Assembly: GCA_030038885.1 (NCBI GenBank)
Contig: JASHQY010000005.1
Location: forward strand, 1 to 25,101
Direction: 5' to 3'
Source of the DNA: Thermoplasmata archaeon
GTDB lineage: Archaea > Thermoplasmatota > Thermoplasmata > Lutacidiplasmatales > UBA184
Length of the DNA stretch: 25,101 nt
Shown: in pieces, positions 7,448 to 14,990 of the stretch
Layout: every line of letters begins with the position of its first letter
How positions within the stretch are numbered: the first letter of the stretch is position 1
Notes under the pieces: model-generated
Seen by the model: the letters and a program-made list of their open reading frames with translations, nothing else
Database searches by the model: none
Told to the model about the DNA's origin: nothing
Position numbers and translations under genes: made by a program

Positions 7448-7463
7448 ATACTTCGGAGTCCTC

Positions 7464-7946
7464 ATGGTCGCCGCCGCCGCTCTGCTCCGTCCCGCCTCGC
7501 CGGACGTGGAGGCGCTCGTGCGCTCGATCCACGACGTGACGCGCGCGGTGCTCCACCGGGCGCACCCGGCGCTCGAGGCCGAGGGCCTCTCGATGGGCCA
7601 GTTCTGGGCGCTCCACCTCGTCTCGAGCCTCGGGTCGGCCCGGGTCAGCCTCGTCGCGCAGCACCTCGCGGTCTCGGCCCCGACGCTCTGCGCGAAGGTC
7701 GACGAACTCGAGCGCGCCGGGCTCCTCGCCCGGCACCGCTCCGAGCGGGACCACCGCGTGGTCGAGCTCTCCCTGACCCCGAAGGGCCGCCGGGTCGAGG
7801 CGCGCCTGTGGCGCCGGATCTCGACGATCGTGCGCTCGGCCGCCGGCGACCTCCCCGCCGCCGACGTCGCGACGTCGGTGCGGGTCTTCCGCGCGCTGAG
7901 CCGCCAGCTCGACGCGGCCCCCGTGCGGCCCGGAGGCCTCGCGTGA
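7464..7946 (+). CDS. MarR-family transcriptional regulator
   Basis: This 160-residue winged-helix regulator has N- and C-terminal helices for dimerisation (about 12-38 and 116-150). The DNA-binding core includes MGQFWALHLV (44-53), a recognition helix SAPTLCAKVDELERAGLL (71-88) and a wing RHRSERDHRVVELSLTPKG (90-108), all characteristic of the family. Its only cysteine, C76, lies in the recognition helix and could make binding redox-sensitive, which is speculative. GGAG (7455-7458) precedes the ATG by 5 bases. Its stop overlaps the GTG start of the MFS transporter. By analogy with known marR-efflux pairs it probably represses its own operon and is released by a transported compound. Confidence 0.92.
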   Translation: MVAAAALLRPASPDVEALVRSIHDVTRAVLHRAHPALEAEGLSMGQFWALHLVSSLGSARVSLVAQHLAVSAPTLCAKVDELERAGLLARHRSERDHRVVELSLTPKGRRVEARLWRRISTIVRSAAGDLPAADVATSVRVFRALSRQLDAAPVRPGGLA

Positions 7947-9520
7947 CCGCTGCGACCGGGGCCGCCCCCCGCGTCTACGACGAGCGGTACGCCTGGCGCG
8001 TGCTGCTGATCCTCGCCGGGATGGCGATCATGGTCACGTACGTCGAGACGATGGTCCTGCCGGCGTTCAGCAACTTCGAGTCGTTCTTCCACGTCACCGA
8101 CTCGAGCACGATCGCCTGGATCCTCTCCGCGTACCTGCTCGTCGGCGTCGTCGTGACGCCGATCTTCGGCAAGCTCGGCGACATCTACGGCAAGAAGAGG
8201 ATGCTCCTCGTCGCGATGGGCGTGTACGCGGTCGCGGTGAGCGTCGCCGGATTCACGCCCCAGATCGGCGCCGCGTTCGGCTGGAGCCGGCCGAACCAGA
8301 TCTACGTCCTGATCGGCGTCCGCGCGATCCAGGGCGTCGGGATGGCGATGTTCCCGCTCGGGTTCGCGATGCTGCCCGAGATCTTCCCGCCGGCCCGGGT
8401 CGGCCAGTCCCAGGGGATCCTCTCGGGCATGTTCGCGACCGGCGCCGCCGCCGGACTGGTCGGGGGCGGCTGGATCGCCCAGACGTACGGCTGGCAGCTG
8501 ACCTACCACACCGTGATCCCGGCCGCGGTCGTCGTGTTCGTCCTCGCGGCCGTGTTCGTCCGCGAGTCGACGATCCGGCTCGCGCGCACGATCGATTTCC
8601 CCGGCGTCGCGACCCTCGGGCTCGGGCTCACGTTCCTGATGCTCGCGATCACCGAGGGCGCGTACTGGGGCTGGACGGCCCTCGCGGCGGTCCGCGTCGG
8701 CGCCCTGCCGTGGGGCGTGCCGGAGTTCTTCGGGCTCGCGGCGATCGCGTTCGCGCTGTTCTTCTGGTGGGAGCCCCGGGCGCCGAGCCCGATCGTCTCG
8801 TTCCAGTCGCTCAAGGAGCGGAACATCTGGGTGTCGAACGTCAATGGGGTGCTGGTCGGCATGACGATGTTCCTCCTGTTCACCGTGCTGATCATCCTCG
8901 GCGAGTACCCCGCGCCCGGCTTCGGCCTGAAGGAGCTCGACGCCGCGCTGATCTTCATCCCGGCGGTCCTCAGCATGATGGTCACCGGCCCGTTCCTCGG
9001 CCGGGCGATCAGCCGCTACGGCCCGAAGCCGGTGATGATCCTCGGCTTCGCGCTGATCTTCGCGGGAGCGCTCGGGCTGATCGTCTTCAACCGGACCCCC
9101 GATGAGATCGGCGCGATCGCGGTCCCGATCATGGTCGGGAACGTCGCGGTCCTGATCTCGATGTCGAACATCATCGTCCTCTCGGTCGACCCCCGGACGA
9201 TGGGGGTCCAGACCGGCATGAACCAGACGTTCCGGAACCTCGGCTCCGCGATCGGGCCGGTCCTCGTCACGTCGATCCTCGCGAGCTACGCGTTCACGAT
9301 CCCGACCCCAGTGGGGCCGTTCCAGAACTACCACCTGGGGGGCTACGTCGCGGTCTTCGTCCTCACCGCGGCGGTCGGCCTCGCGGGGGCGGTCTGTGCG
9401 CTCGCCCTGCGGAACTTCCGCTTCCTCGCCGACGGGACCCGCGCGGGCCAGGCGAGCCCGGCCCCCGAGGTCTCGGTCGAGGAGCCCCCCGCGCCGGCGG
9501 TGACGACCAGCCGGCCGTAG
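7943..9520 (+). CDS. MFS drug/metabolite exporter, DHA2-like, 14 membrane helices
   Basis: This 525-residue major facilitator is predicted to have 14 membrane helices. Seen: TM1 with VTYVETMVLPAF (31-42), containing an embedded Glu35; the loop 2-3 motif A GKLGDIYGKKR (76-86); RAIQGVGMAMFP in TM4; and a TM5 glycine-rich stretch (GMFATGAAAGLVGGGWI) like the antiporter motif C. The start is the GTG at 7943 overlapping the marR TGA (GTGA), with CGGAGG 7-12 bases before it. Proton-driven export is the usual mechanism of this group; the substrate is unknown. The cytoplasmic tail is Pro/Ala-rich. It ends 6 bases from the convergent nrdJ stop. Confidence 0.9.
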   Translation: MTAATGAAPRVYDERYAWRVLLILAGMAIMVTYVETMVLPAFSNFESFFHVTDSSTIAWILSAYLLVGVVVTPIFGKLGDIYGKKRMLLVAMGVYAVAVSVAGFTPQIGAAFGWSRPNQIYVLIGVRAIQGVGMAMFPLGFAMLPEIFPPARVGQSQGILSGMFATGAAAGLVGGGWIAQTYGWQLTYHTVIPAAVVVFVLAAVFVRESTIRLARTIDFPGVATLGLGLTFLMLAITEGAYWGWTALAAVRVGALPWGVPEFFGLAAIAFALFFWWEPRAPSPIVSFQSLKERNIWVSNVNGVLVGMTMFLLFTVLIILGEYPAPGFGLKELDAALIFIPAVLSMMVTGPFLGRAISRYGPKPVMILGFALIFAGALGLIVFNRTPDEIGAIAVPIMVGNVAVLISMSNIIVLSVDPRTMGVQTGMNQTFRNLGSAIGPVLVTSILASYAFTIPTPVGPFQNYHLGGYVAVFVLTAAVGLAGAVCALALRNFRFLADGTRAGQASPAPEVSVEEPPAPAVTTSRP

Positions 9521-9526
9521 GGCCGC

Positions 9527-12313
9527 CTACGAGCAGCCGCTGGTCGCACCGCAGACCGTGCACGCGTAGCACGTGCCCGACCGGACCATGATCCCGCCGC
9601 AGATCGCGCACGACGGGGAGTCCTCGCTGACCCCGCCCGGCTCGGCCGAGAACGTGTCGAGCGCGCGGGTCTCGAACTTCACGGTCTGGCTCGGGGCCGC
9701 CGGCTTCGCCGGCGGCGGGGCGGCGTGCCCGTTCCCGTTGCCGTTCCCCTCGGGCGGGCCCTCGAGCCCGATCGCCCGGCGCTCGTCCTCGCTGAGGAAC
9801 TCGAGCGCGAGCCAGCGCGCGACGTAGTCCGGGATCGACTTCGCGAAGCGGATCTTCGGGTTGTTGGTCGCGCCGGCGGGCTCGAACCGAAGGTGCGCGA
9901 GCTTCCGCACGAGGTCCTTCAGCGGCACCCCGTGCTGGAGCGCCATCGACATCGAGATCCCGAGCGAGTCCATCAGGCCGTTGACGGTCGAGCCCTCCTT
10001 CGTGACGCGGAAGAAGACCTCGCCGACGCGGCCGTCGGGGTAGAGCCCGACCGTGACGTAGCCGTCGTGGCCCCCGACCGAGAAGTGGTGCGTCAGCGCC
10101 TCCCGCTCGTCCGGCAGGCGCTCGCGGGTCGGGCCGTGCGGCCCGCCGGGGGCCCCGGCCCGCCCTTTCCCGGTCTCGAACGGCTGGCTCGCCTTGCAGC
10201 CGTCGCGGTAGAGCGCGACCGACTTGATGCCGTGGCGCCACGCCTCGAGGTAGATCTTCTCGATGTCCTCGACCGTCGCCTCGTTCGGGAGGTTGATCGT
10301 CTTGGACGCCCCGCCGGAGAGGAACGGCTGGACCGCGGCGAGCATCAGGAGGTGGCCCATCGGCGGGATCGTCCGCGAGCCCCCCGGCGGGGCGAGCGCG
10401 CAGTCGAAGACCGGGAGGTCCTCGGCGGCGAGGCCGGGCGCCCCCTCGATCGCGCCGGTCTTCTCGACGTGCTGCGCGATCTCCCGGATCTCCTCCGGGG
10501 TGTAGCCGAGGCTCGCGAGGCCGTCCGGCACCGTGCGGTTGACCATCCGCAGGACGCCACCGCCGACCAGGTTCTTGGTCTTGACCAGCGAGAGCTCGGG
10601 CTCGAGGCCGAGCGTGTCGCATCCCATCAGGAGGCCGATCGTCCCGGTCGGGGCGATCACGGAGATCTGCGCGTTGCGGTAGCCCCAGAGCTCGCCGGCC
10701 TTCGCGGTGTCGTGCCATCGGTCGACCGCGGCCTGGACGAGGCCGGTGAGGCGCGGGTCGGTGATCGGGATCTGCTCGGCGGCCTTCGCGTGCTTGCCCA
10801 TCACGCGGAGCATCGGGGCCCGGTTCTTCTCGAACCCGGCGAACGGACCGACGCGCTTCGCGATCTCGCTCGACATGTGGTAGCCTTCGGCCGAGAGGAA
10901 CGCCGAGACCGCGCCGGCGAGGGTGCGGCCCGCGTCCGAGTCGTACGCGAGGCCGTAGTGCATCAGCAGCGAGCCCAGGTTCGCGTAGCCGAGGCCGAGC
11001 GGCCGGAAGTCGTGGGAGTTCTGGGCGATCGGGGCCGTCGGGTAGCTCGACGCGTCCACGAGGATCTCCATCGCGAGGATCATCGTGCGGATCGCCTGCC
11101 GGTAGAGCTCGACGTCGAGGGCGCCCTTCGGGTCGAGGAACTTCATCAGGTTGATCGACGCGAGGTTGCACGCCGAGTCGTCGAGGAACAGGTACTCGCT
11201 GCACGGGTTCGAGGCGTTGATGCGGCCGGAGTTCGGCGAGGTGTGCCAGTCGTTCGTGACGTCGTCGAACTGCACGCCGGGATCGCCGCAGCGCCACGCG
11301 GCGTAGGCGAGCTTGCGCCAGAGATCGCGCGCCCGGTAGGTGCCCGCGACCGCGTGGTCGGTCCGGTTGACGGTCTTCCACTCGCCGTCCCGGATCACCG
11401 CCTCCATGAACGCGTCCGGGATGCGGACCGAGTGGTTCGCGTTCTGGTAGGCGATCGAGGCGTACGCGGAGTCGGGGTCGGTGCCGTCGAAGTTCGCCGA
11501 GTACCCCTCCCGGATCAGCGCGACCGCCTTGTCCTCCTCGCGCACCTTGCAGTCGATGAAGTCCGAGATGTCCGGGTGGTCCATGTTGAGGATCACCATC
11601 TTCGCCGCGCGGCGGGTCGTCCCGCCGGACTTGATGACGCCCGCGAGGGCGTCGAACGCCCGCATGAACGAGACCGGGCCGCTCGCGATGCCCCCGCCGG
11701 CGAGCCTCTCGTGGCTCCCGCGGAGGCTCGAGAGGTTCGAGCCGGTCCCGCTGCCGCCCTTGAAGAGCCGCCCCTCGCTGGTCGCGAGCGCGAGGATCGA
11801 GTCCATGTCGTCGGCGACCGACTGGATGAAGCACGCCGAGCACTGCGGCGGCTCCCGGACCCCGACGTTGAACCAGACGGGGCTGTTGAACGCCGCCATC
11901 TGCTGGACCATGAGGTAGGCGAGGCTCTCCTCGAGCGTCGTCGCCTCGTCGGCCGTGTCGAGGTAGCCGAGCTCGACGCCCTTCTGGGAGATCCAGTGGC
12001 ACACGCGCCGGATCATCCCGTCGATCGCCGTCTCGCGGCGGCCCTGGATGATGCGGAAGTACTTCGACGCGGCGATGTTGACGCTCGTCTCCGACCACGA
12101 GACCGGGGCGCGGATCCCCTTCTGCTCGAAGATGACGGTCCCTTCGGCGTTCTTGATCACGGCGTCGTGGCTGCGCCACTGGACGGTGTCGAACGCGGTC
12201 TTGCCGCGGGGGACGAGGTGCGGGACGGGAATCGGTTCTCTTCCGAAACGGGCCGGCGGTCGGGGGGCCGCTTCCTCGGGAGACGACGCGGGACGCTTTC
12301 GTGCGATGGCCAT
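9527..12313 (-). CDS. nrdJ: Adenosylcobalamin-dependent (class II) ribonucleoside-diphosphate reductase
   Basis: The 928-residue enzyme reduces ribonucleotides to deoxyribonucleotides using a radical formed from coenzyme B12, independent of oxygen. Core residues: N369, C371 (thiyl radical site) and E373 in NPCSE; the redox pair C161 (in CSACFI) and C382 (in SACNLASINL); and the phosphate-binding PTGTIG-like segment further on. The C-terminus (about 898-928) is a cysteine-rich zinc ribbon, SCAIC...CYACTVCG...C, typical of the long bacterial/archaeal NrdJ form and thought to regenerate the active-site disulfide. No N-terminal ATP-cone is evident; the first 35 residues are a low-complexity Arg/Pro stretch. 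The ATG at 12313 is preceded by AGGAGTG. A Gly/Asn-rich linker (GNGNGNGH) precedes the tail. Confidence 0.96.
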   Translation of the reverse strand: MAIARKRPASSPEEAAPRPPARFGREPIPVPHLVPRGKTAFDTVQWRSHDAVIKNAEGTVIFEQKGIRAPVSWSETSVNIAASKYFRIIQGRRETAIDGMIRRVCHWISQKGVELGYLDTADEATTLEESLAYLMVQQMAAFNSPVWFNVGVREPPQCSACFIQSVADDMDSILALATSEGRLFKGGSGTGSNLSSLRGSHERLAGGGIASGPVSFMRAFDALAGVIKSGGTTRRAAKMVILNMDHPDISDFIDCKVREEDKAVALIREGYSANFDGTDPDSAYASIAYQNANHSVRIPDAFMEAVIRDGEWKTVNRTDHAVAGTYRARDLWRKLAYAAWRCGDPGVQFDDVTNDWHTSPNSGRINASNPCSEYLFLDDSACNLASINLMKFLDPKGALDVELYRQAIRTMILAMEILVDASSYPTAPIAQNSHDFRPLGLGYANLGSLLMHYGLAYDSDAGRTLAGAVSAFLSAEGYHMSSEIAKRVGPFAGFEKNRAPMLRVMGKHAKAAEQIPITDPRLTGLVQAAVDRWHDTAKAGELWGYRNAQISVIAPTGTIGLLMGCDTLGLEPELSLVKTKNLVGGGVLRMVNRTVPDGLASLGYTPEEIREIAQHVEKTGAIEGAPGLAAEDLPVFDCALAPPGGSRTIPPMGHLLMLAAVQPFLSGGASKTINLPNEATVEDIEKIYLEAWRHGIKSVALYRDGCKASQPFETGKGRAGAPGGPHGPTRERLPDEREALTHHFSVGGHDGYVTVGLYPDGRVGEVFFRVTKEGSTVNGLMDSLGISMSMALQHGVPLKDLVRKLAHLRFEPAGATNNPKIRFAKSIPDYVARWLALEFLSEDERRAIGLEGPPEGNGNGNGHAAPPPAKPAAPSQTVKFETRALDTFSAEPGGVSEDSPSCAICGGIMVRSGTCYACTVCGATSGCS

Positions 12314-12406
12314 TGAGGCTCACTCCTGGCGGAGGGCGCGACCGGGACGGTCCCGCTCGAGAGGGGATCACCGGGCCGGCCTATTCCACCCCCGGCCAGC
12401 TCGCGA

Positions 12407-12429
12407 AACGCCCCCGAAGAGGGGGCGTT
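12407..12429. repeat. Perfect inverted repeat (hairpin) in the nrdJ leader region
   Basis: Arms AACGCCCCC (12407-12415) and GGGGGCGTT (12421-12429) are perfectly complementary around a 5-base loop. The hairpin lies about 95 bases before the nrdJ start. On the minus strand it is followed by only TTT, so a simple terminator is not obvious; attenuation or a protein-binding RNA hairpin is possible. Confidence 0.6.
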
Positions 12430-12516
12430 CCCCGCCGGTCGGCGGTGCAACGGGACGCAACCGGTGCCGCTCGGGACACCCGTCGAGAACCTCCGGGTGG
12501 CGCCAAGCGTGCCGTG

Positions 12517-12523
12517 GTATAAG
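12517..12523 (-). promoter_or_regulatory. Candidate TATA box, probably for nrdJ
   Basis: On the minus strand this reads CTTATAC, which fits the archaeal YTTAWA consensus. The plus strand reads GTATAAG, a weaker match that could serve the gene at 12700. It is the only clear TATA-like element between nrdJ and its divergent neighbour. Confidence 0.45.
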
Positions 12524-12699
12524 TGTAGTTGGTCGGAAACGTGCGCAGAACGCGCCGACGCGCGTCGCGCGAAGCGCACAAGCCGTTCCTCCGGAAGAAG
12601 GATAGCGTCGTTTCCTCGTCGGGGTGTGCGTCGGCGCGCGCCCGGACCCGTCCCCGCCCCCGTTCGGTGAGGCTATGCTCCCGAGCGGCTCGATCGGGC

Positions 12700-13080
12700 A
12701 TGCACCGGGGCCTCGAGGTCGGGATCTACCTCCGTCCGGGGCTCGGCGACGACAACTTCGTCGCGGCGGCGCTCGGGAACCTCGCCGGCTTCGAGCTGCA
12801 GGCCGAGCGGAACGAACCGCTCGAGTGGCAGGTGCTTCGGGTCGAGGGCTCGGCGGGCCACCACTACCGGCTCGTCCTGCGCCACCCCGAGCGGATCCTC
12901 GACCTCGGGTTCCAGTCGCAGCTCGAGACGATCCTCCACCGGCTGTCGGACGAGTCGGTCGACGATCTCCGGGAGCGGCTGCGGCGCGCGGAGGCGGGCG
13001 GACTGCGTCCGGTGAAGCTGCGCACCGTCCGCGCCGAGGTCGACTACTGGCGCGACGACTTCTGGAACTGGCTGGGTTGA
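12700..13080 (+). CDS. Hypothetical protein, 126 residues
   Basis: This soluble protein of unknown family starts MHRGLEVGIYLRPG and ends in an aromatic tail, DYWRDDFWNWLG. The middle (about 45-65, LRVEGSAGHHYRLVLRHPERI) suggests a beta segment, followed by helices with SDESVDDLRERLRRA. There are no cysteines, membrane segments or known motifs. The ATG at 12700 is the best start; an in-frame GTG at 12667 is an alternative, and neither has a clear ribosome site. The frame is supported by the strong GC bias at third positions and by tight convergent spacing (50 bases) to the next gene. Confidence 0.6.
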   Translation: MHRGLEVGIYLRPGLGDDNFVAAALGNLAGFELQAERNEPLEWQVLRVEGSAGHHYRLVLRHPERILDLGFQSQLETILHRLSDESVDDLRERLRRAEAGGLRPVKLRTVRAEVDYWRDDFWNWLG

Positions 13081-13130
13081 GCCCGACGCCGACGGCGTCC
13101 CCTCGTCGCCGCGGCCGGGGCGTCGCGGTG

Positions 13131-13337
13131 CTACGGTCCCGGGGCCTCACCGGCCGCTCGAAGGGGAGAGCGAGGGTCCGGGGCCGGTGTGACGGTCGGC
13201 GGGAGCGGCAGGAGCCGCATCGAGCACGGCATCACGCAGCCGCACTCCCCGCAGTAGAGCCCTTCGTCCGCGACCCACAGGAACGCGCCGCAGCGCTCGC
13301 ACTTGCGCGGATCGTCGGGGTCGTTCCGGCACGGCAT
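13131..13337 (-). CDS. Small zinc-ribbon protein
   Basis: This 68-residue protein has CERC (13-16) and CGEC (29-32) knuckles separated by 12 residues, enclosing FLWVADEGLYC, a typical zinc-ribbon beta hairpin. Extra cysteines are at 3, 34 and 38. The C-terminal 30 residues are Pro-rich and probably disordered. The start is the ATG at 13337, with a TATA-like CAAATAG on the minus strand about 36 bases upstream, giving a near-leaderless transcript. Such small ribbons often bind RNA, DNA or ribosomal partners; no specific function can be assigned. Confidence 0.7.
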   Translation of the reverse strand: MPCRNDPDDPRKCERCGAFLWVADEGLYCGECGCVMPCSMRLLPLPPTVTPAPDPRSPLRAAGEAPGP

Positions 13338-13369
13338 CGTTCGGGTCGATGGGGCCGGAGCCGGTCGGG

Positions 13370-13376
13370 CTATTTG
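13370..13376 (-). promoter_or_regulatory. Candidate TATA box of the small zinc-ribbon gene
   Basis: CAAATAG on the minus strand is an isolated A/T island centred about 36 bases before the ATG at 13337. Confidence 0.4.
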
Positions 13377-13390
13377 CCGACTCGGCTCGA

Positions 13391-13410
13391 CGCCCCGAGC
13401 CTTCGGGGCG
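13391..13410. repeat. Inverted repeat, possible terminator hairpin
   Basis: CGCCCCGA (13391-13398) pairs perfectly with TCGGGGCG (13403-13410) around a GCCT loop. It lies 55-74 bases after the stop of the lysine-rich small protein on the minus strand and just upstream of the TATA-like element of the next gene. Confidence 0.5.
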
Positions 13411-13420
13411 AAAGGGAAGA

Positions 13421-13447
13421 GGGGGCCCTCCCGACGGAGGGTCCCCC
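13421..13447 (-). terminator. Strong hairpin downstream of the lysine-rich small-protein gene
   Basis: GGGGG plus CCCTCC (13421-13431) pairs with GGAGGG plus CCCCC (13436-13447), with one bulged base and a 4-base loop, giving 11 GC-rich pairs. On the minus strand it begins 17 bases past the stop at 13465 and is followed by a pyrimidine-rich TCTTCCCTTTC. Its position fits 3'-end formation or mRNA stabilisation of a strongly expressed small gene. Confidence 0.55.
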
Positions 13448-13464
13448 GGAAAAGGTGCGCCCGT

Positions 13465-13680
13465 TCAGGCGTTCTTCATCTTCGCGCGGGAGACGAACCC
13501 CTTCTTGTCGAGGAAGTACATGTAGCCGTCCTGCCGCGTGACCTTCTCGGTGCCGACCCGCGCCTTCTTGCCGGACTTGTTCAGCTTCGTCGGCGTCTTC
13601 CACAGGTACCCGTCCTTGCCCAGGTAGTACAGGTAGCCCTTCTCGCGCTTGATCTGCTCCTTGCCCACTTTTTCGGCCAT
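13465..13680 (-). CDS. Lysine-rich small protein made of two tandem repeats
   Basis: This 71-residue, strongly basic protein has 15 Lys and 4 Arg, unlike its Arg-rich neighbours. Residues 5-28 and 42-65 align without gaps at an offset of 37. Both halves share V-G-x-E-x-[I/V]-x-R, then G-Y-[L/M]-Y-[Y/F]-L, then K-x-G-[Y/F]. Each half looks like a beta hairpin with an aromatic face. The ATG at 13680 has a ribosome-site-like GAGGTCG upstream and a TATA box (CTAAATAG) 35-42 bases before it; a strong hairpin follows the stop. Together these suggest an abundant protein. Nucleic-acid or chromatin binding is my inference from charge and architecture; I know of no established function. Confidence 0.8.
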   Translation of the reverse strand: MAEKVGKEQIKREKGYLYYLGKDGYLWKTPTKLNKSGKKARVGTEKVTRQDGYMYFLDKKGFVSRAKMKNA

Positions 13681-13714
13681 TTGGCGACCTCGACCGGCGA
13701 GAAAAGAAGGGGTC

Positions 13715-13722
13715 CTATTTAG
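13715..13722 (-). promoter_or_regulatory. TATA box of the lysine-rich small-protein gene
   Basis: CTAAATAG on the minus strand stands out as an A/T-rich island. It predicts a start near 13693, and so a roughly 12-base leader that still contains the GAGGTCG ribosome site (complement of 13685-13691). Confidence 0.65.
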
Positions 13723-13736
13723 ATGTACTGACGGAG

Positions 13737-14990
13737 TTACGAGGGAGAAACGCGTTTTCCCTGACGATAAACCGCGACCGGAACCGCGTCGAAGCGGTAG
13801 CCGAGCTGGTCGACCGAACCGAACGAGAACACCGAGAAATCCGCGGGCGCCCCGGGGATGAGGCGACCGCGACCCGCGAGGCCACTCGCGTGCGCCGCGT
13901 TGACGGTCGCCGCGCTCAGCGCCTCGGCCGGGGAGAGCCGGCCGGCGTGGACCGCGAGCGCGAGGACGAGCGCCATCGACTCGACCCAGGTGTTCGGCGA
14001 GCAGTCGGAGCCGAGCGCCACCGGGACGCCGGCGTCGACCATCTCGCGCGCCGGGCTGCGCCGCCGGGGGGACGCCGCGAGCGCGGTCACCGGCAGGAGG
14101 ACCGCTGTGACTCCCGCGGCCGCCAGCCGGCGTCGGTCGTCGGCCGTCGCGCACACCAGATGGTCCGCGGAGGTCGCCCGGAGCCGGGCCGCGAGCCGGG
14201 CGCCGCCCGACAGGACGAACTCCTCGGCGTGGATCTTGATCCCGAGCCCGAGCCCGAGCGCCGCCCGCAGGAGCCGCTCCGACTGCCGGACGGTGAAGAA
14301 GCCGGGCTCGCAGAAGACGTCGCAGAACCGTGCGAGTCCCTCGCGGGCGACGCTCGGCAGGACGTGCCCGACGAGCCGGTCGACGTAGGCGTCGGCCCGT
14401 CCCCGGTACTCCTCGGGGACCGCGTGCGCGCCGAGGAACGTCGGGACCAGCGAGACCCCGACGGAGCGCGCGAGGCGCGGGACCAGCCGCAGGAGCCGGA
14501 GCTCGCCCGGGAGGTCGAGCGCGTAGCCGGACTTCACCTCGACCGCGGTCGAGCCCCCGCTCGCCATCCGACGGAGGCGCGCGCCCGCCTCCCGCAGCAG
14601 CCGTCGGTCCGGGGCCGCGCGGGTCGCCCGCACGGTCGCGAGCAGGCCACCGCCGCGCCGGACGATCTCGGGGTAGCTCGCTCCCGCGACCTTGAGCGGC
14701 AGCTCGAACGCCCGGTCGCCGGCGAACAGGACGTGGGTGTGCGCGTCGACGAACCCCGGCACGACGACCCCTGCGTCGGCGGAGACGGTCGCGGCGCCCG
14801 GCGCGAGCCGCACGGCCCGTCCGCGGTGACGGGCCGGACCGATCCACGCGATCCGTCCGCCCGCGACCGCGATCGCGGCGTCGTGGACGAGGCTCAGCTC
14901 GCCCATCGCGGCGCCGGTGCGGGGGACCGCGCCGCGCGCGAGGGTCGCGACCTCCCGGACGTCCGTCACGAGGAGGTCGGCGCGGATCAT
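13737..14990 (-). CDS. hutI: Imidazolonepropionase
   Basis: HutI hydrolyses 4-imidazolone-5-propionate to N-formimino-glutamate in histidine degradation. The 417-residue protein shows the amidohydrolase-fold signatures of this enzyme: metal-binding HTH (84-86) in DAHTHVLFAGDR, KSGYALD (153-159), TFLGAHAVPEEY (184-195), DVFCEPGFF, metal ligand H254 in IKIHAEEF, SADHL, and D329 in LGSDCSPNTWVESM. The start ATG at 14990 overlaps the RNase Z stop (ATGA), so it is translationally coupled to rnz. No hutH or hutU is visible, so the rest of the pathway must be encoded elsewhere or the enzyme works on its own. Confidence 0.95.
   Translation of the reverse strand: MIRADLLVTDVREVATLARGAVPRTGAAMGELSLVHDAAIAVAGGRIAWIGPARHRGRAVRLAPGAATVSADAGVVVPGFVDAHTHVLFAGDRAFELPLKVAGASYPEIVRRGGGLLATVRATRAAPDRRLLREAGARLRRMASGGSTAVEVKSGYALDLPGELRLLRLVPRLARSVGVSLVPTFLGAHAVPEEYRGRADAYVDRLVGHVLPSVAREGLARFCDVFCEPGFFTVRQSERLLRAALGLGLGIKIHAEEFVLSGGARLAARLRATSADHLVCATADDRRRLAAAGVTAVLLPVTALAASPRRRSPAREMVDAGVPVALGSDCSPNTWVESMALVLALAVHAGRLSPAEALSAATVNAAHASGLAGRGRLIPGAPADFSVFSFGSVDQLGYRFDAVPVAVYRQGKRVSPS

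Larger units (their letters stand above)
12314..12699. other. Long intergenic region: possible nrdJ leader and upstream region of the next plus-strand gene
   Basis: I see no convincing gene in these 386 bases. They hold a TATA-like element near 12517-12523 that could serve either strand and two GC-rich inverted repeats on the nrdJ side (12375-12398 and 12407-12429). The stretch from 12540 to 12699 is GC-rich, with short self-complementary CGCG runs. If the TATA box drives nrdJ, the mRNA leader would be about 180 bases, far longer than elsewhere in the window. Confidence 0.5.

Noticed and set aside
7436..9334. A 632-codon minus-strand frame opposite marR and the MFS gene
   Set aside because: The product is Asp/Arg/His-rich low complexity, and the plus strand has two clear families with promoter and coupling.
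9363..12371. A 1002-codon minus-strand frame and an 863-codon plus-strand frame over nrdJ
   Set aside because: Both lie in other frames of the well-supported ribonucleotide reductase and show only Arg/Gly/Asp-rich sequence.
12314..12530. A cobalamin riboswitch before the B12-dependent reductase
   Set aside because: I could not find the conserved B12-box sequence or the expected core; only generic GC-rich hairpins are visible. It is kept as an unclassified possible leader.
12530..12700. A tRNA or other stable RNA gene after the TATA-like element
   Set aside because: No T-loop GGTTCRA box, anticodon arm or CCA-adjacent acceptor stem could be assembled, and self-complementary CGCG runs are expected in this base composition.
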